The position numbers and the translations under genes were made by a program. DNA of 64,000 nt from Erodium maritimum (Eukaryota > Streptophyta > Magnoliopsida > Geraniales > Geraniaceae): assembly GCA_963921825.1 (NCBI GenBank), contig OY997594.1, positions 39,860,557 through 39,924,556 of the forward strand, written 5' to 3'. The notes under the pieces were generated by a model. It searched no databases, was not told the origin of the DNA, and was given only the letters and a program-made list of their open reading frames with translations. This document shows positions 1 through 11,723 of this stretch, one piece after another (positions within the stretch are counted from its first letter, which is position 1; each line of letters starts with the position of its first letter).

Positions 1-3000
1 TTGGATACCGGGGTTTCACACTCGTTTGCTTCGTCGAGTGGTACTGAGATGTTGGGGCTGAGTTTAGAGCCGTTGAGTCCACCCCTGCGTCTGGATACGC
101 CGGTTGGGGGTGATGTGGTGTTGACTAGGGTCTGTCGTGCCTGCGGAGTTAGAGAAGTGAACCGATACAGGAGGTTTGAGAGAGGGCTCAAGAGCCCTGA
201 TGCTGGATCGAGTCCGCACCCCGAGGATTCGGGTATGTTCAGAGTTGGTAGGCACGACGACGGTAGAGGAGTGAGGTCTTAGAGAGACCGCGAGGTTCCG
301 TGAAGTTCGGCAGCGAGTGAGCTTGTGCGTGTATCTGTGGGAAGGATACTTACGAAATGACAGCCTTCGACGTGATCCTGAGAAAGGATTGACCGGCGAA
401 GTGCCGAGCCCATATCGACTGTTACTGGCGACGAGTGACGGTGTCAACAGGCAACACGAAAGGTTCGTGTATTCTGGGCAGTAGGAGCGGAGTTCTCCTG
501 TCAGCTTGTCCGTAGTAAAGGAAGTATCGGTCGTGCAGAGCCGAGAGTTACCGCGAGTGGCGTGCGAGTTCCCCGAGGTCTTCCCTGAGGAGTTGAGCAG
601 GTTGCCACCAGTTCGTGAGGTGGAGTTCGGGATTGACCTGGTGCCGGGAACGGCTGCGATATCGATGGCGCCTTACAGGTTCGCGCCAGCCGAGTTGACC
701 GAACTGAAGAGTCAGCTCGAGGAACTTCTGGAGAAGGGGTTTATTCGGCCGAGCACATCGCCGTGGGGAGTGCAAGCACTCTTCGTGAAGAAGAAGAGTG
801 GAGAGCTTCGGATGTGCATTGACTACCGGAAGCTGAACCGGGTTACGGTGAAGAACCGATACCCAATGCCGAGAATTGACGACTTGTTCGACCAGTTGAG
901 AGGGTCGACGTGCTTCTCGAAGATCGACCTGCGATCCGGATATTACCAGCTGCGAGTCCGAGAGGGGGCGTCGCAAAGACTGCATTCCGGACACGCTATG
1001 GGCATTACGAGTTCTTGGTGATGCCATTTGGACTGACGAGCGCACCTGCAGCGTTCATGGATCTGATGAACAGTATATTCCGGCCGTTCTTAGATAAATT
1101 TGTGGTGGTGTTTGTGGACGACATCTTGATCTACTCGTAGAATGAGGCGGCGCGTGAGGAACGTCTAAGGGGTGTTCTAACCCTGTTGCGCGCACGTCAG
1201 TTATACGCCAACCCGGAGAAGTGCGAGTTTTGGCTCGCTGAGGTGAGATTCCTCGGTCACATGGTGTCCCGTGACGTTATATTGGTCGATCCTGCGAAGA
1301 TCGACGTGGTGTTGAAGTGGGCGCGGCCCACGAGCGTTTTCGAGATCCGCAACTTTTGGGGTTGGCTGGGTGTTATCGACGATTCGTCCAGGGCTTTGCG
1401 CGGGTAGCCGTGCCTATGACTCTTTTGACGCGCAAGGGAGTCGGGTTTGTGTGGACGGAGGATTGTGAACGTGCGTTCACGGAGTTGAAGACTCGTCTGA
1501 CTACCGCTCCAGTGTTGATAGTGCCAGAGCGAGGGGTCGGGTACGAGGTCTATTGTGACGCGTTCTGGGAAGGACTGGCTGCGTGCTAATGCAGTTAGGT
1601 AAGGTGGTTTCCTATGGCTCCAGGTAGTTGGAGACGCACGAGCGCAACTACCCTACCCATGACTTGGAATTAGCAGCGGTAGTGTTCGCGCAGAAAGGTT
1701 GGCGGTATTATCTGTATGGCGAGCGATTTCAGGTGTTCTCGGACCATAAGAGCTTTAAGTACATCTTTTCCCAACGAGACCTGAATATGCGCCAGCGGCG
1801 ATGGATGGAAATACTTGAGGAGTACGACTTTGAGCTACTCTACCATCCGGGTGAGGCGAATGTGATTGTCGATGCCCTGAGTAGGAAGCCGATGCCGTGT
1901 CCTGCTAGCATCTCAGTCCGGGAGAGGGACATGATGGGAGAGCTGGGCACGCTCGGGTTGCAGCTAGAAGAGGTTACTGGCGGCGTGGCCATGTGCTTCT
2001 TGGTGGCTCAGCCCACCTGGCTTGGCCGGGGGATAGAGGCACAGTCGGTGGATGACGAGACGACAGAGATCTGGGAGAGAGTTGCCGGCGGTGTGGACGC
2101 CGAGGGCTGGGATCGTCGTGCTAATTGGGAGTTACGGTATCGCGGAGGTTTGTTCGTACCGAGTAACGGTGGAGGCGACGAGCTGCGAGAGTCGCACTAT
2201 TCGCGTCTGACCGTGCACGTGGGTAGCACTAAGAAGAGCGCGACATCAGGCGACATATCTAGTGGAGCGGGATGCGGAGAGCGGTTGCAGAGTGGTATCG
2301 CGGTGCCTCACCTGTCAGCGGGTGAGAGCCGAACATCAGCGTCCCGCTGGGTTATTGCAGCCACTACCGGTTGCATAGTGGAAATGGGGGCACGTCACGA
2401 TGGATTTCGTGAGCGGTTAGACGAGTTCGCCTACAACAACAGCTTTCAGGCCAGTATCATGATGGCACCATTCGGAGCGTTGTATGGTAGGCCGTGTCGG
2501 TCGCCCGTGTGCGGGGCGGAAGTGAGGAATAAGGGTTCACTGGGTCTAGAACTGGACCGAGAGACAGCTGAGTCGGTCGTGCCGAAGCGTGAGCGGTGGA
2601 AGACCGCGTAGAGTCAGCAGGAACTATGCTGACAGACGGCGCCGACCTCTCGAGTCAACAGTCGATGACCATATATCCCTGACGGTGAGTCCAAAAGATG
2701 GACGGGTGCGTTTCAACCGCGGCGGAGGCAGGTTATCCCTGTGGTGTATCGGGCCTTTCGAGGTCTTGAGTAGAGTGGGAGCAGTTGCATACCGACGTGC
2801 ACTGCCACCGCAGCTTGGGAATATCCACGTTCCCAGTTGCGAAAGTATCTGCGGACCCCTCGCACGTCATTGAGTGGGCAGATGTCGAGATAGCAGGTGA
2901 TGACTTGTATAAGGAGACACCAGTTTGGTAAATGGATCCACGGGAGCAGGTCCTGCGGGGAAAGGTTATCCGCTCGGAACGGGTGCAGTGGCGGCACCAC

Positions 3001-3121
3001 GAGGCCGAGTCGACTTGGGAGCGCGAGGATGAGGCTCGCGCGAAGTACCCAGATCTGTTCGACTCCTGAGGTACGTCTGTTTTTTAATTTCGTGGACGAA
3101 ATCCCTTTAAGGGGGGTAGAT
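1..3121 (+). mobile_element. Ty3/gypsy chromovirus A (Tekay/Del-like), internal pol region, fossil
   Basis: Domains appear in the order expected for a chromovirus pol. A protease stretch with the LDTG-SHSF motif lies near 1-280. Reverse transcriptase lies at about 506-1180 ([41 protein letters not shown]). RNase H lies at about 1400-1900 ([13 protein letters not shown], then [17 protein letters not shown]). Integrase remnants reach about 2600 ([23 protein letters not shown]). A chromodomain-type tail lies at about 2700-3070 (GPFEVLSRVGAVAYR; HHEAEST WERED). The chromodomain tail, RT wording and long LTR point to the Tekay/Del lineage. The 5' LTR and everything before protease lie left of the window. 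The copy is clearly broken, with six or more interruptions, and is not a functional gene. Lineage assignment is by motif recognition. Confidence 0.9.
3107..3121 (+). other. Polypurine tract of chromovirus A
   Basis: A purine-rich run (TTTAAGGGGGGTAGAT) sits directly against the TG start of the LTR. This is the expected position of the plus-strand primer of an LTR retrotransposon. The same tract, reverse-complemented, borders the LTRs at 32419, 47770 and 63943. Confidence 0.8.
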
Positions 3122-3984
3122 TGTAAGAACCGCTCCCGGTCAACGCCAGTCAAATCGACGAAAAACTGGAAAATTTAAAAATTTTGGACAGACACATAAA
3201 TGAACCCAAATTTGACCCGAGGGTCATATCGGACTTGAGCTGACCCCGATATCGACCAAAGTGAGTTCTTGGGGGACTCGGGGCAACTTTCTGCCCAATT
3301 TGGGAAAGGTTGACTTTTGCTGGAAAAGTCAACCGAGCGACGTTTTGGTCCGTTCGAGGTCCGTTTTGGATCCAAAAAGCTTAGCCGCCGTCACAACGTT
3401 CTTAGTTGAGCCGTTTCCTTGAAGCCTGTGAAGTTTCGTAATTTCTTGGAAAAAGTGCCCGTTCGGGGCCCGAGACGGTCGAATTTCGCGAATCTGACTG
3501 AAAAATATCTATAAGATATTTTCCAAAAAGGGGTGGGGCCCATTTGCCACATGTCACACAAGTGGTGGTGTTAGGTTTTTGGGACAAAACAAAAGAACAC
3601 TACATGAGTGTTAGTTTTGTAATTTAAGTGTTAGTTGTTGTTTTAAACCAAAACAAAAGGAAGAGCAAATAGGAGTGTTCGGCCATAACACCAAAAAAGA
3701 GAAGGAAATAGAGAGAGAAAGTGGAGAGAGGAAAGAGAAGGAGAAAAGGGAGAAAAAGAGAAGAAAGTTTGGGCTTTTGTCGATTTCCCGGTTATCCAAC
3801 CGACGGATCGTCTCAACGATCAAATAATCGAGTTCCCGTCATCATTCCCTACGGTGAGCACCTAATCGATTTTCGTTTTGTTAAGTTTAAAGTTTACGGT
3901 TTGGGTTAAAACTAGTAGACATTGGATGGCTTGAGGTGTGGGGTTCGTTGGAGGCGTTTTGGAGCGAAAAATGATCGTTTTCCG

Positions 3985-4110
3985 GTGACCGGAGGCTCGG
4001 GGGAGCTCCGGCCACCGTGTATGGTGGCTGGCCGGACGGGTGGTGGTTGGCCGGAGCTAGGACCGGCCACCACCATGGTGAACCGGCCCTAGCCACCCAC
4101 GGCCAAGGAT
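3985..4110. repeat. GC-rich, palindrome-laden block in the LTR of A
   Basis: The stretch is dense in ggtggccgg and its complement ccggccacc, including the perfect palindrome CACCATGGTG, so it could fold into strong hairpins. Equivalent blocks lie in the LTRs of D (about 31395-31540 and 37500-37645) and C (about 62960-63110). I do not find one in the LTR of B (near 54500). Confidence 0.6.
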
Positions 4111-4910
4111 GGCCGGGTGGGGCCCACATGCTCGGGTATCGGGTTTTCGTGTTCGGGTGGTTTAGGACGATCCCCAAGTCGTTAATCCACACCCGGATCG
4201 AAATTTGGAATTAAATTGTAAAAGTTGTAATTGACGGGTTTAGAAACTTTAAACGCAAATTAAATTGCTCGGAAGTCGGAAAATGATTCCGTCGATTGCG
4301 TTGGAACCCTTGATCTATTCTAAGACCGTAGAAACGAAAACGGGAATTTTCGGAGCCCCGGAAGGACGTTTTCCGATCCCGGGCAGATTCGCCGGGTCGT
4401 GCGAAACGGCCCTTTCCGGGTCCATTATCGACAATGTCGAGTAATTGGGAAGTTTGGGAGTGATCCACATTGTCGGGGTTGCATTTGGGCGTCAAGTGTA
4501 TTAAAATTCAGTTTATGCATGCGAGCTTAAAAAGTGTTTTAAATTGTGTTCTTATTAGATCGTGCCACCGACAGAGGAAAAGGGAAGCTAGGCGAGTGAT
4601 CGTGAACACGCCGGAGCTTGGTTGTGAGCTTTTGGGAAAGCATAAGAGGTAAGGAAAAGTAGCCGGATCTCAGCCATGACTAGGGAAAGTGAACAGTAGA
4701 AATGCATGTGACACTTGGGTGTCGTGGGTTAAGTAAGTTTATCGAACAATAGAAAGGCAGGCGACACCGGGTGGTGTCGTATGATACGGGAACGTATCGA
4801 ACAATAGAAATGCACGTGACACTTAGTAGTGTCGTAGGAGCAGTGAACGTACTGATATTAGAAATACTGGAGGCATTTGGTTATGCCCGGAGGTTGATTG
4901 TATTGTTTGT

Positions 4911-5520
4911 GGGTGGCCATGAGTGCCCGTGGGGTTGATAAACCCATATTTTACTGTTGGTGTGTCTTGGGTGGCCATGAGTGCCCGTGGGGTTATTAAA
5001 CCAGTGTTTTACTGTTGGTGTGTCTTGGGTGGCCATGAGTGCCCGTGGGGTTGCTGAGCCCGTGTTTTACTGTTGGTGTCTTGGGTGGCCATGAGTGCCC
5101 GTGGGGTTGTTAAACCCGTATTTTACTGTTGGTGTGTCTTGGGTGGCCATGAGTGCCTGTGGGGTTATTAAACCTGCATTTTACTGTTGGTGTGTCTTGG
5201 GTGGCCATGAGTGCACGTGGGGTTGTTAAACCCGTATTTTACTTTGTGTGTGTCTTGGGTGGCCATGAGTGCCCGTGGGGTTGTTAAACCCTTATTTTAC
5301 TGTTGGTGTGTCTTGGGTGGCCATGAGTGCCTGTGGGGTTGTTGAACCCGTGTTTTACTGTTGGTGTCTTGGGTGGCCATGAGTGCCCGTAGGGTTGTGA
5401 ACCCGTGTTTTACTGTTGGTGTCTTGGGTGGCCATGAGTGCCCGTGGGGTTGTTGAACCCGTGTTTTACTATTGGTGTCTTGGGTGGCCATGAGTGCATG
5501 TGGAGTGTTAAACCGGTGTT
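4911..5520. repeat. Minisatellite, 55-58 bp unit, about 11 copies (LTR of A)
   Basis: The motif gggtggccatgagtgc recurs at 4911, 4969, 5027, 5083, 5141, 5199, 5257, 5315, 5371, 5426 and 5481. Spacing is 58 bp for most units and 55-56 bp for the others. Related units occur in reverse orientation in the LTRs of D (from about 30138 and its twin), B (about 53390-53770) and C (about 61990-62190), with different copy numbers. Confidence 0.9.
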
Positions 5521-5582
5521 GTTATGTTTGTTGAACTTTGCTTGTGATTGTGATTGTGGTTGCCTGAGGATGGGGTGTGACA

Positions 5583-5797
5583 GGTCGACCGCCTGATCCG
5601 ATTGAGTGTCGGGAAAAGTGCGACAGGTCGACCGCCTGATCCGATTGAGTGTCGGGAAAAGTGCGATAGGTCGACCGCCTGATCCGATTGAGTGTCGGGA
5701 AAAGTGCGACTGGTCGACCGCCTGATTCGATTGAGTGTCGGGAAAAGTGCGACAGGTCGACCGCCTGATCCGACTGCGTGTCGGGAAAAGTTGCGTG
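5583..5797. repeat. Minisatellite, 43-44 bp unit, five copies (LTR of A)
   Basis: The motif ggtcgaccgcctgat starts at 5583, 5626, 5669, 5713 and 5756. Units differ by only one or a few bases. The matching place in the other LTRs carries tandem units of different sequence and length: about 44-46 bp in D, about 43 bp in B and 48 bp in C. Confidence 0.9.
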
Positions 5798-6372
5798 GGC
5801 ACTGAGCAGCTGGAGTGCGATCCTTTGCGATCTTGTTTGGCGTGTGATCCTTTGTGATCTTGGGTGTTCCGTGGTTATCTTTCGCGTCTTTGGAGGAATT
5901 CGTAATCGTTGTGTCGGGTCTACATTACGTGTCCGAGTGTTGAGTTGGTTGGGGAAAGTAACAGTTTGTGTGTCAGTCGGGTTACTTGAGTTGGGGATAG
6001 TAGTCCCCGGTGTTTGTCTTGTTGTCGGTGTTTCCGGCATTGTTTGCTAGTATGCCGTAGTCAGTCTGGTATCCGTGGTGGTGAGCGAACGCTCACCCCT
6101 AGCTGCTTTTCCTACAGGTATCGGTCGCGGGACGGACTAGGTGAGCTCTCGAAGCTTGAAGAGCTGGGGGCGGGAGTCCGGGTTTCCTTTTGAGTTTAGC
6201 GACGTACGCCTTGTCTTTTGTCCGCTTGTTGGGACGTACTTTTGAGTTGTAAATTATTATTTTGATTAACTAAATGGTGATTTTTAGCAATTTATTTAAA
6301 AGGTTTAAAAATGGTTTTATTGTTTTACCGTTCGCGTTCCGGGTTCGGTTCTTCTGAATGTGGGGCGTGACA

Positions 6373-8228
6373 GAAAGCGTCAACTTTTGTGTTGTGCTTT
6401 GTCCCTCCATATTGTTCTTTATTAACGATTTTCCTATTCTTTCTCAGTTTGACATCCGATTTGCTTCGTTCTTTTTCCAATATCTACCTTTTTGTAAGGT
6501 TTACCATATAAGATCACTTGGACATACGATAGGCAATCAGCTCATGTGAAAAGACCAACTTTTGTGTTGTGCTTTGTCCTCCTTTTAGTTTTTTTTTTCA
6601 GCGATTTTCCTATTCCCACTCCGTTTGACATCCGATTCCCTTCGTTCTTTCAGCAATATCTTACTTTTTATAAGGCCTACCATATGAGATCCCGCCAACA
6701 CGCGGGCAGTTGACAAAAGTCAGCGCATCCACCGTAAGTGAAAGCGTCAACTTTTGTGTACTGCTTGGTACCTCTTTGTTGTTCTTTTTCAGCGATTTTC
6801 CTATTCCTGCACCATTTGAAATCCATTTTTCTTTGTTCTTTATCCAATATCTTCATTTTTCATAAGGCCTAACATATGAGATCACTTGAACACAAGGTAA
6901 GCAGTTAGCGTATCCGTCGCATGTGAAAGCGCCAACTTTTGGGTTGTGCTTTGTCCATCCTTGTTGTTCTTTTAGAACGATTTTCCTATTCCTGCTTCGT
7001 TTGAAATTCGTTTGCTTCGTTCTTTTTCCAATATATTTATTTTTATAAGGCTTACAGAATGAGATAACGCGGTCTGCTGACAAAAGTCCGCACATCCAGC
7101 GCATGTGAAAGCGCCAACTTTTGTGTAGTGCTTTGTGCCTCCTTGTTGGCCTTTTTCAGCAATTTTCCAATTCCGGCTGGAAATATATGTATTTTTATAA
7201 GACAGACCATATGAGATCATGCCAAATACGGTCAGTTGACAAAAGTTAGCGCATCCACAGCATGTGAAAGCGCCAACTTTTGTTTTGTGCATTGTACCTC
7301 CTTGTTGTTCTTTTTCAGCGATTTTCTGATTCCCGCTCCATTTGATTATCTTTACTTTTTATATGGCCTACCATATGAGATCACTTGAACATGCGGTAAG
7401 CAGTCAATGCGTCTGCCACATGTGAAAGGGCCAACTTTTGGGTTGTGCTGTGTCCCTCCTTGTTGTTTTGTTTCAACGACTTTCCAATTCCCGCTCCGTT
7501 TGAAATCAATTTTGCTTCGTTATTTTTCAATATCTTTATGTTTTATAAGGCCTACCGAATGAGATCACGCAGGCACTCGGTCCGTTGACAAAATTGCGAA
7601 CATCCAGCGCATGTGAAAGCGCAACTTTTGTGTTGTGCTTCGTCCCTCCGTATTGTTCTTTTTCAGCAATTTTCCTATTCCCGCTCTATTTGATATCAGT
7701 TTTGCTTCGTTCTTTCAGCAATATCTTTCTTTTTATATGGCCTACAATATGAGATCACGCCAACACGTGGTCAGTTGAAAAAAGTCAGCGCATCCACCGC
7801 ATGTGAAAGCACCAACTTTTGTGTTGTACTTCGTACCTCATTGTTGTTCTTTTTCAGCGATTTTCCTATTCCCGCTCCATTTGAAATTCGTTTTGCCTCA
7901 TTCTTTTTCCATTATCTTTATCTTTATAAGGCATACCATATTAGATCACTTGAACACGTGGTAAGCAGACAGCACATCCAGCATATGTGAAAGAGTCACC
8001 TTTTGTGTCGAGCTTTGTCTCGCCTTGTTGTTCTTTTTCGGCGATTTTTCTATTCCCGCTCCGTTTGACATCAATTTTACATTTTCTTTCGGCAATATCT
8101 TTCTTTTTGTAAGGCCTAAAATTATGAGAACACGTCGAAACGCGGTTAGTTGACAAAAGTCGGCGCTTCCGCTGCATGTGAAAGCGTCAACTTTTGTGTT
8201 GTGCTTTATCCCTCCTTGTTCTTTTTGA
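6373..8228. repeat. Left edge of the satellite: diverged monomers, no HOR
   Basis: About ten monomers are recognisable by the taaggc and catgtgaaagcg landmarks. They differ from one another at many positions and show small length changes, for example a monomer missing its centre near 7180 and another near 7340. No 1459-bp or 1018-bp periodicity is seen here. This is what old, unhomogenised edge monomers look like. Confidence 0.85.
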
Positions 8229-9246
8229 ACCATTTTCTTATTCTCGCTCCGTTCGAAATCCATTTTGCTTCGTTCTTTTTCCAATATCTTTATTTTTATA
8301 AGGCCTACCAAATGAGAACATGCGGTCCGCTGAAAATTGTACCCACATCCATTGCTTGTGAAATCGCCCGCTTTTGTGTTGTGCTTTGTCCATCCTTGTT
8401 GTTCTTTTTCACCGATTTTCCTATGACTAGTCCGTTTGACATCCGATATGCATCGTTCTTTCGCCAATATCTACCTTTTTATAAGGCTTACCATATGAGA
8501 TCACTTGGACAGAAGGTAAGCAGTCAACGCATGTGAAAGCGCCACCTTTTTTGTTGTGCTTTGTCGTTCCTTGTATTTCTTTTTCAGCGATTTTCCGATT
8601 CTTGCTCCGTTAGACATCCTATTTGCTTCATTATTTCGCAAATATATTTCTTTTTATAAGGCCTACAGTATTAGATCACGAGGACACACAGTTTGATGAA
8701 AAAAGTCAACACATTCAGCGCATGTGCAAGCGCCAACTGTTGTGTTGTTCTTTTTCAGCGATTTTCCTATTCCCGCTTCGTTTTACATCCCTTTTGCTCT
8801 ATTCTTTTGGAAATATCCTTATTTTTATAAGGCCTACCATATGAGATCACGCCAACACGCGGTCAGTTGACAAAAGTTAGTGCATCCACTTTGTGTGAAA
8901 GCGTTAACTTTGGTGTTGTGCCTTGTACCTCCTTGTTGCTCTTTTTCAGCGATTCTCCTATTCCCGCTCAATTCGAAATCCTTTTTGCTTCGTTCTTTTC
9001 CCAATATCTTTATTTTTATAAGGCCTACCATATGAGATCGCTTGATCCTATGGCAAGACGTCAGCGCATCTGGCGCATGTGAAAGCAACAACTTTTGTAT
9101 TGTGCTTTGTTCCTTCTTGTTGTTCTTTTTCCACGATTTTCCTATCCCCGCTCCGTTTGAAATTCGTTTTGCTTCTTTCTTCTTCTAATATCTTTATTAT
9201 TATAAGGCCTACCAAATGAGATCACGCGGTCCACTGAAAAAAGTAT
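8229..9246. repeat. 1018-bp satellite duplication, copy 1
   Basis: The segment is repeated at an offset of exactly 1018 bp (8229 onward equals 9247 onward), and I see no differences in the stretches I compared. It holds monomers with landmarks at 8302 (A), 8485 (B), 8660 (B), 8831 (B), 9022 (A) and 9205 (A). That matches six of the eight HOR monomer slots less closely than HOR copies match each other, so it is a shortened relative of the HOR. At its right end the next landmark (9320) is only 115 bp away, so the join makes a shortened hybrid monomer. Confidence 0.9.
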
Positions 9247-10264
9247 ACCATTTTCTTATTCTCGCTCCGTTCGAAATCCATTTTGCTTCGTTCTTTTTCC
9301 AATATCTTTATTTTTATAAGGCCTACCAAATGAGAACATGCGGTCCGCTGAAAATTGTACCCACATCCATTGCTTGTGAAATCGCCCGCTTTTGTGTTGT
9401 GCTTTGTCCATCCTTGTTGTTCTTTTTCACCGATTTTCCTATGACTAGTCCGTTTGACATCCGATATGCATCGTTCTTTCGCCAATATCTACCTTTTTAT
9501 AAGGCTTACCATATGAGATCACTTGGACAGAAGGTAAGCAGTCAACGCATGTGAAAGCGCCACCTTTTTTGTTGTGCTTTGTCGTTCCTTGTATTTCTTT
9601 TTCAGCGATTTTCCGATTCTTGCTCCGTTAGACATCCTATTTGCTTCATTATTTCGCAAATATATTTCTTTTTATAAGGCCTACAGTATTAGATCACGAG
9701 GACACACAGTTTGATGAAAAAAGTCAACACATTCAGCGCATGTGCAAGCGCCAACTGTTGTGTTGTTCTTTTTCAGCGATTTTCCTATTCCCGCTTCGTT
9801 TTACATCCCTTTTGCTCTATTCTTTTGGAAATATCCTTATTTTTATAAGGCCTACCATATGAGATCACGCCAACACGCGGTCAGTTGACAAAAGTTAGTG
9901 CATCCACTTTGTGTGAAAGCGTTAACTTTGGTGTTGTGCCTTGTACCTCCTTGTTGCTCTTTTTCAGCGATTCTCCTATTCCCGCTCAATTCGAAATCCT
10001 TTTTGCTTCGTTCTTTTCCCAATATCTTTATTTTTATAAGGCCTACCATATGAGATCGCTTGATCCTATGGCAAGACGTCAGCGCATCTGGCGCATGTGA
10101 AAGCAACAACTTTTGTATTGTGCTTTGTTCCTTCTTGTTGTTCTTTTTCCACGATTTTCCTATCCCCGCTCCGTTTGAAATTCGTTTTGCTTCTTTCTTC
10201 TTCTAATATCTTTATTATTATAAGGCCTACCAAATGAGATCACGCGGTCCACTGAAAAAAGTAT
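9247..10264. repeat. 1018-bp satellite duplication, copy 2
   Basis: This second copy of the 1018-bp segment runs seamlessly into the HOR array at about 10265. Its last part (about 10100-10264) is the same as the matching part of HOR copies 8, 9 and 10. In particular it has the variant block gaaagcaacaactttt ... ccacgattttcctatcccc, not the form found in HOR copies 1-7. Confidence 0.9.
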
Positions 10265-11723
10265 ACACATCCAGCGCATGTGAAAGCAACGACCTTTGTG
10301 TTGTGCTTTGTCCCTCCTTGTTCTTGTTCAGAGATTTTCATATTCCCGATTAGTTTGACATCCGTTTTTCTTCGTTTTTTCGACAATATCTTTCTTTTTA
10401 TAAGTCTTACCATATGAGATCATGTCAACTCGCGTTCAACTGACAAAAGTCAGCGTATCCAGCGCATGTGAAAGCGCCAACGTTTGTTTAGTGCTTTGTA
10501 CCTCCTTGTTATTCTTTTTCAGCAGTTTCCTTATTTTCGATCCATTTGAAATCCATTATTCTTGTATTTTTTTCCAATATCTTTATATTTATAAGGCCTA
10601 ACATTTGAACACGCGGTAAGCAGTCAGCGCGTCCAACACATGTGAAAGCGCCACCTTTTATGTTGAGCTTTCTCCCTCTTTGTTGTTCTTTTTCAGCGAT
10701 TTTCCTATTCCCGCTTCGTTTTACATCCCTTTTGCTCTGTTCTTTCGGAAATATAATTCTTTTTATAAGGCCTACCAAATGAGAATATGCGGTCCGCTGA
10801 AAAATGTACGCACATCCAGCGCTTGTGAAAGCGCCCGCTTTTGTGTTGTGCTTAGTCACTCCTTGTTGTTCCTTTTCAGCGATTTTCCTATTACTAATCC
10901 GTTTGACATCCGATATGCATCGTTCTTTCGCCAATATCTACTTTTTTATAAGGCTTACCATATGAGATCACTTGGACAGACGGTAAGCAGTCAGCGCATC
11001 CAACGCATGTGAAAGCGCCACCTTTTGTGTTGTGCTTTGTCGTTCCTTGTATTTCTTTTACAGCGATTTTCCTATTCTTGCTCCGTTAGACATCCTATTT
11101 GCTTCATTATTTCACCAATATACTTCTTTTTATAAGGCCTACAATATCTGATCACGAGGACACACAGTTAGATTGAAAAAAGTCAACACATTCAGCGCAT
11201 GTGCAAGCGCTAAGTTTTGTTTTCTTCTTTTTCAACGATTTTCCTATTACCTCTTCGTTTTACATCCCTTTTGCTTTATTCTTTGGGAAATATCCTTCTT
11301 TTTATAAGGCCTACCATATGAGATCACGCCAACACGCGGTCAGTTGACAAAAGTTAGTGCATCCACTTTATGTGAAAGCGTTAACTTTTGTGTTGTGCCT
11401 TGTACCTCCTTGTTGCTCTTTTTCAGCGATTCTCCTATTCCCGCTCAATTCGAAATCCTTTTTGCTTCGTTCTTTTCCCAATATCTTTATTTTTATAAGG
11501 CCTACCATATGAGATCGCTTGATCCTATGGCAAGACGTCAGCGCATCTGGCGCATGTGAAAGCACCAACTTTTGTATTGTGCTTTGTTCCTCCTTGTTGT
11601 TCTTTTTCAACGATTTTCCTATTCCCGCCCCGTTTGAAATTCGTTTTGCTTCGTTCTTCTTCTAATATCTTTATTATTATAAGGCCTACCAAATGAGATC
11701 ACGCGGTCCACTGAAAAAAGTAT
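10265..11723. repeat. Reference HOR unit (copy 1): eight monomers in order B-A-B-B-B-B-A-A
   Basis: The landmark g of taag[g/t] falls at 10404, 10595, 10769, 10952, 11135, 11308, 11499 and 11683, and next at 11863. The monomer steps are therefore 191, 174, 183, 183, 173, 191, 184 and 180 bp, which sum to 1459. Monomers ending at 10595, 11499 and 11683 are class A (gaaatcc / gaaattc before a Cttttat-like end). The others are class B (gacatcc / tacatcc). The monomer ending at 10404 has the variant landmark taagtcttacc, which is a convenient unit marker. Confidence 0.9.

Larger units (their letters stand above)
3122..6372 (+). repeat. 3' LTR of chromovirus A (3251 bp)
   Basis: The LTR starts TGTAAGAACC and ends GGGGCGTGACA, so it has TG...CA ends. 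It follows the polypurine tract and is followed at once by satellite sequence (gaaagcgtcaactttt). Its reverse complement is recognisable in the LTRs at 29161, 35245, 52584 and 61136. It contains a GC-rich block (about 3985-4110) and two minisatellites (4911-5520 and 5583-5797), which account for much of its length differences from the other copies. No host gene is seen in it. The open frames inside are short and not conserved. Confidence 0.88.
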
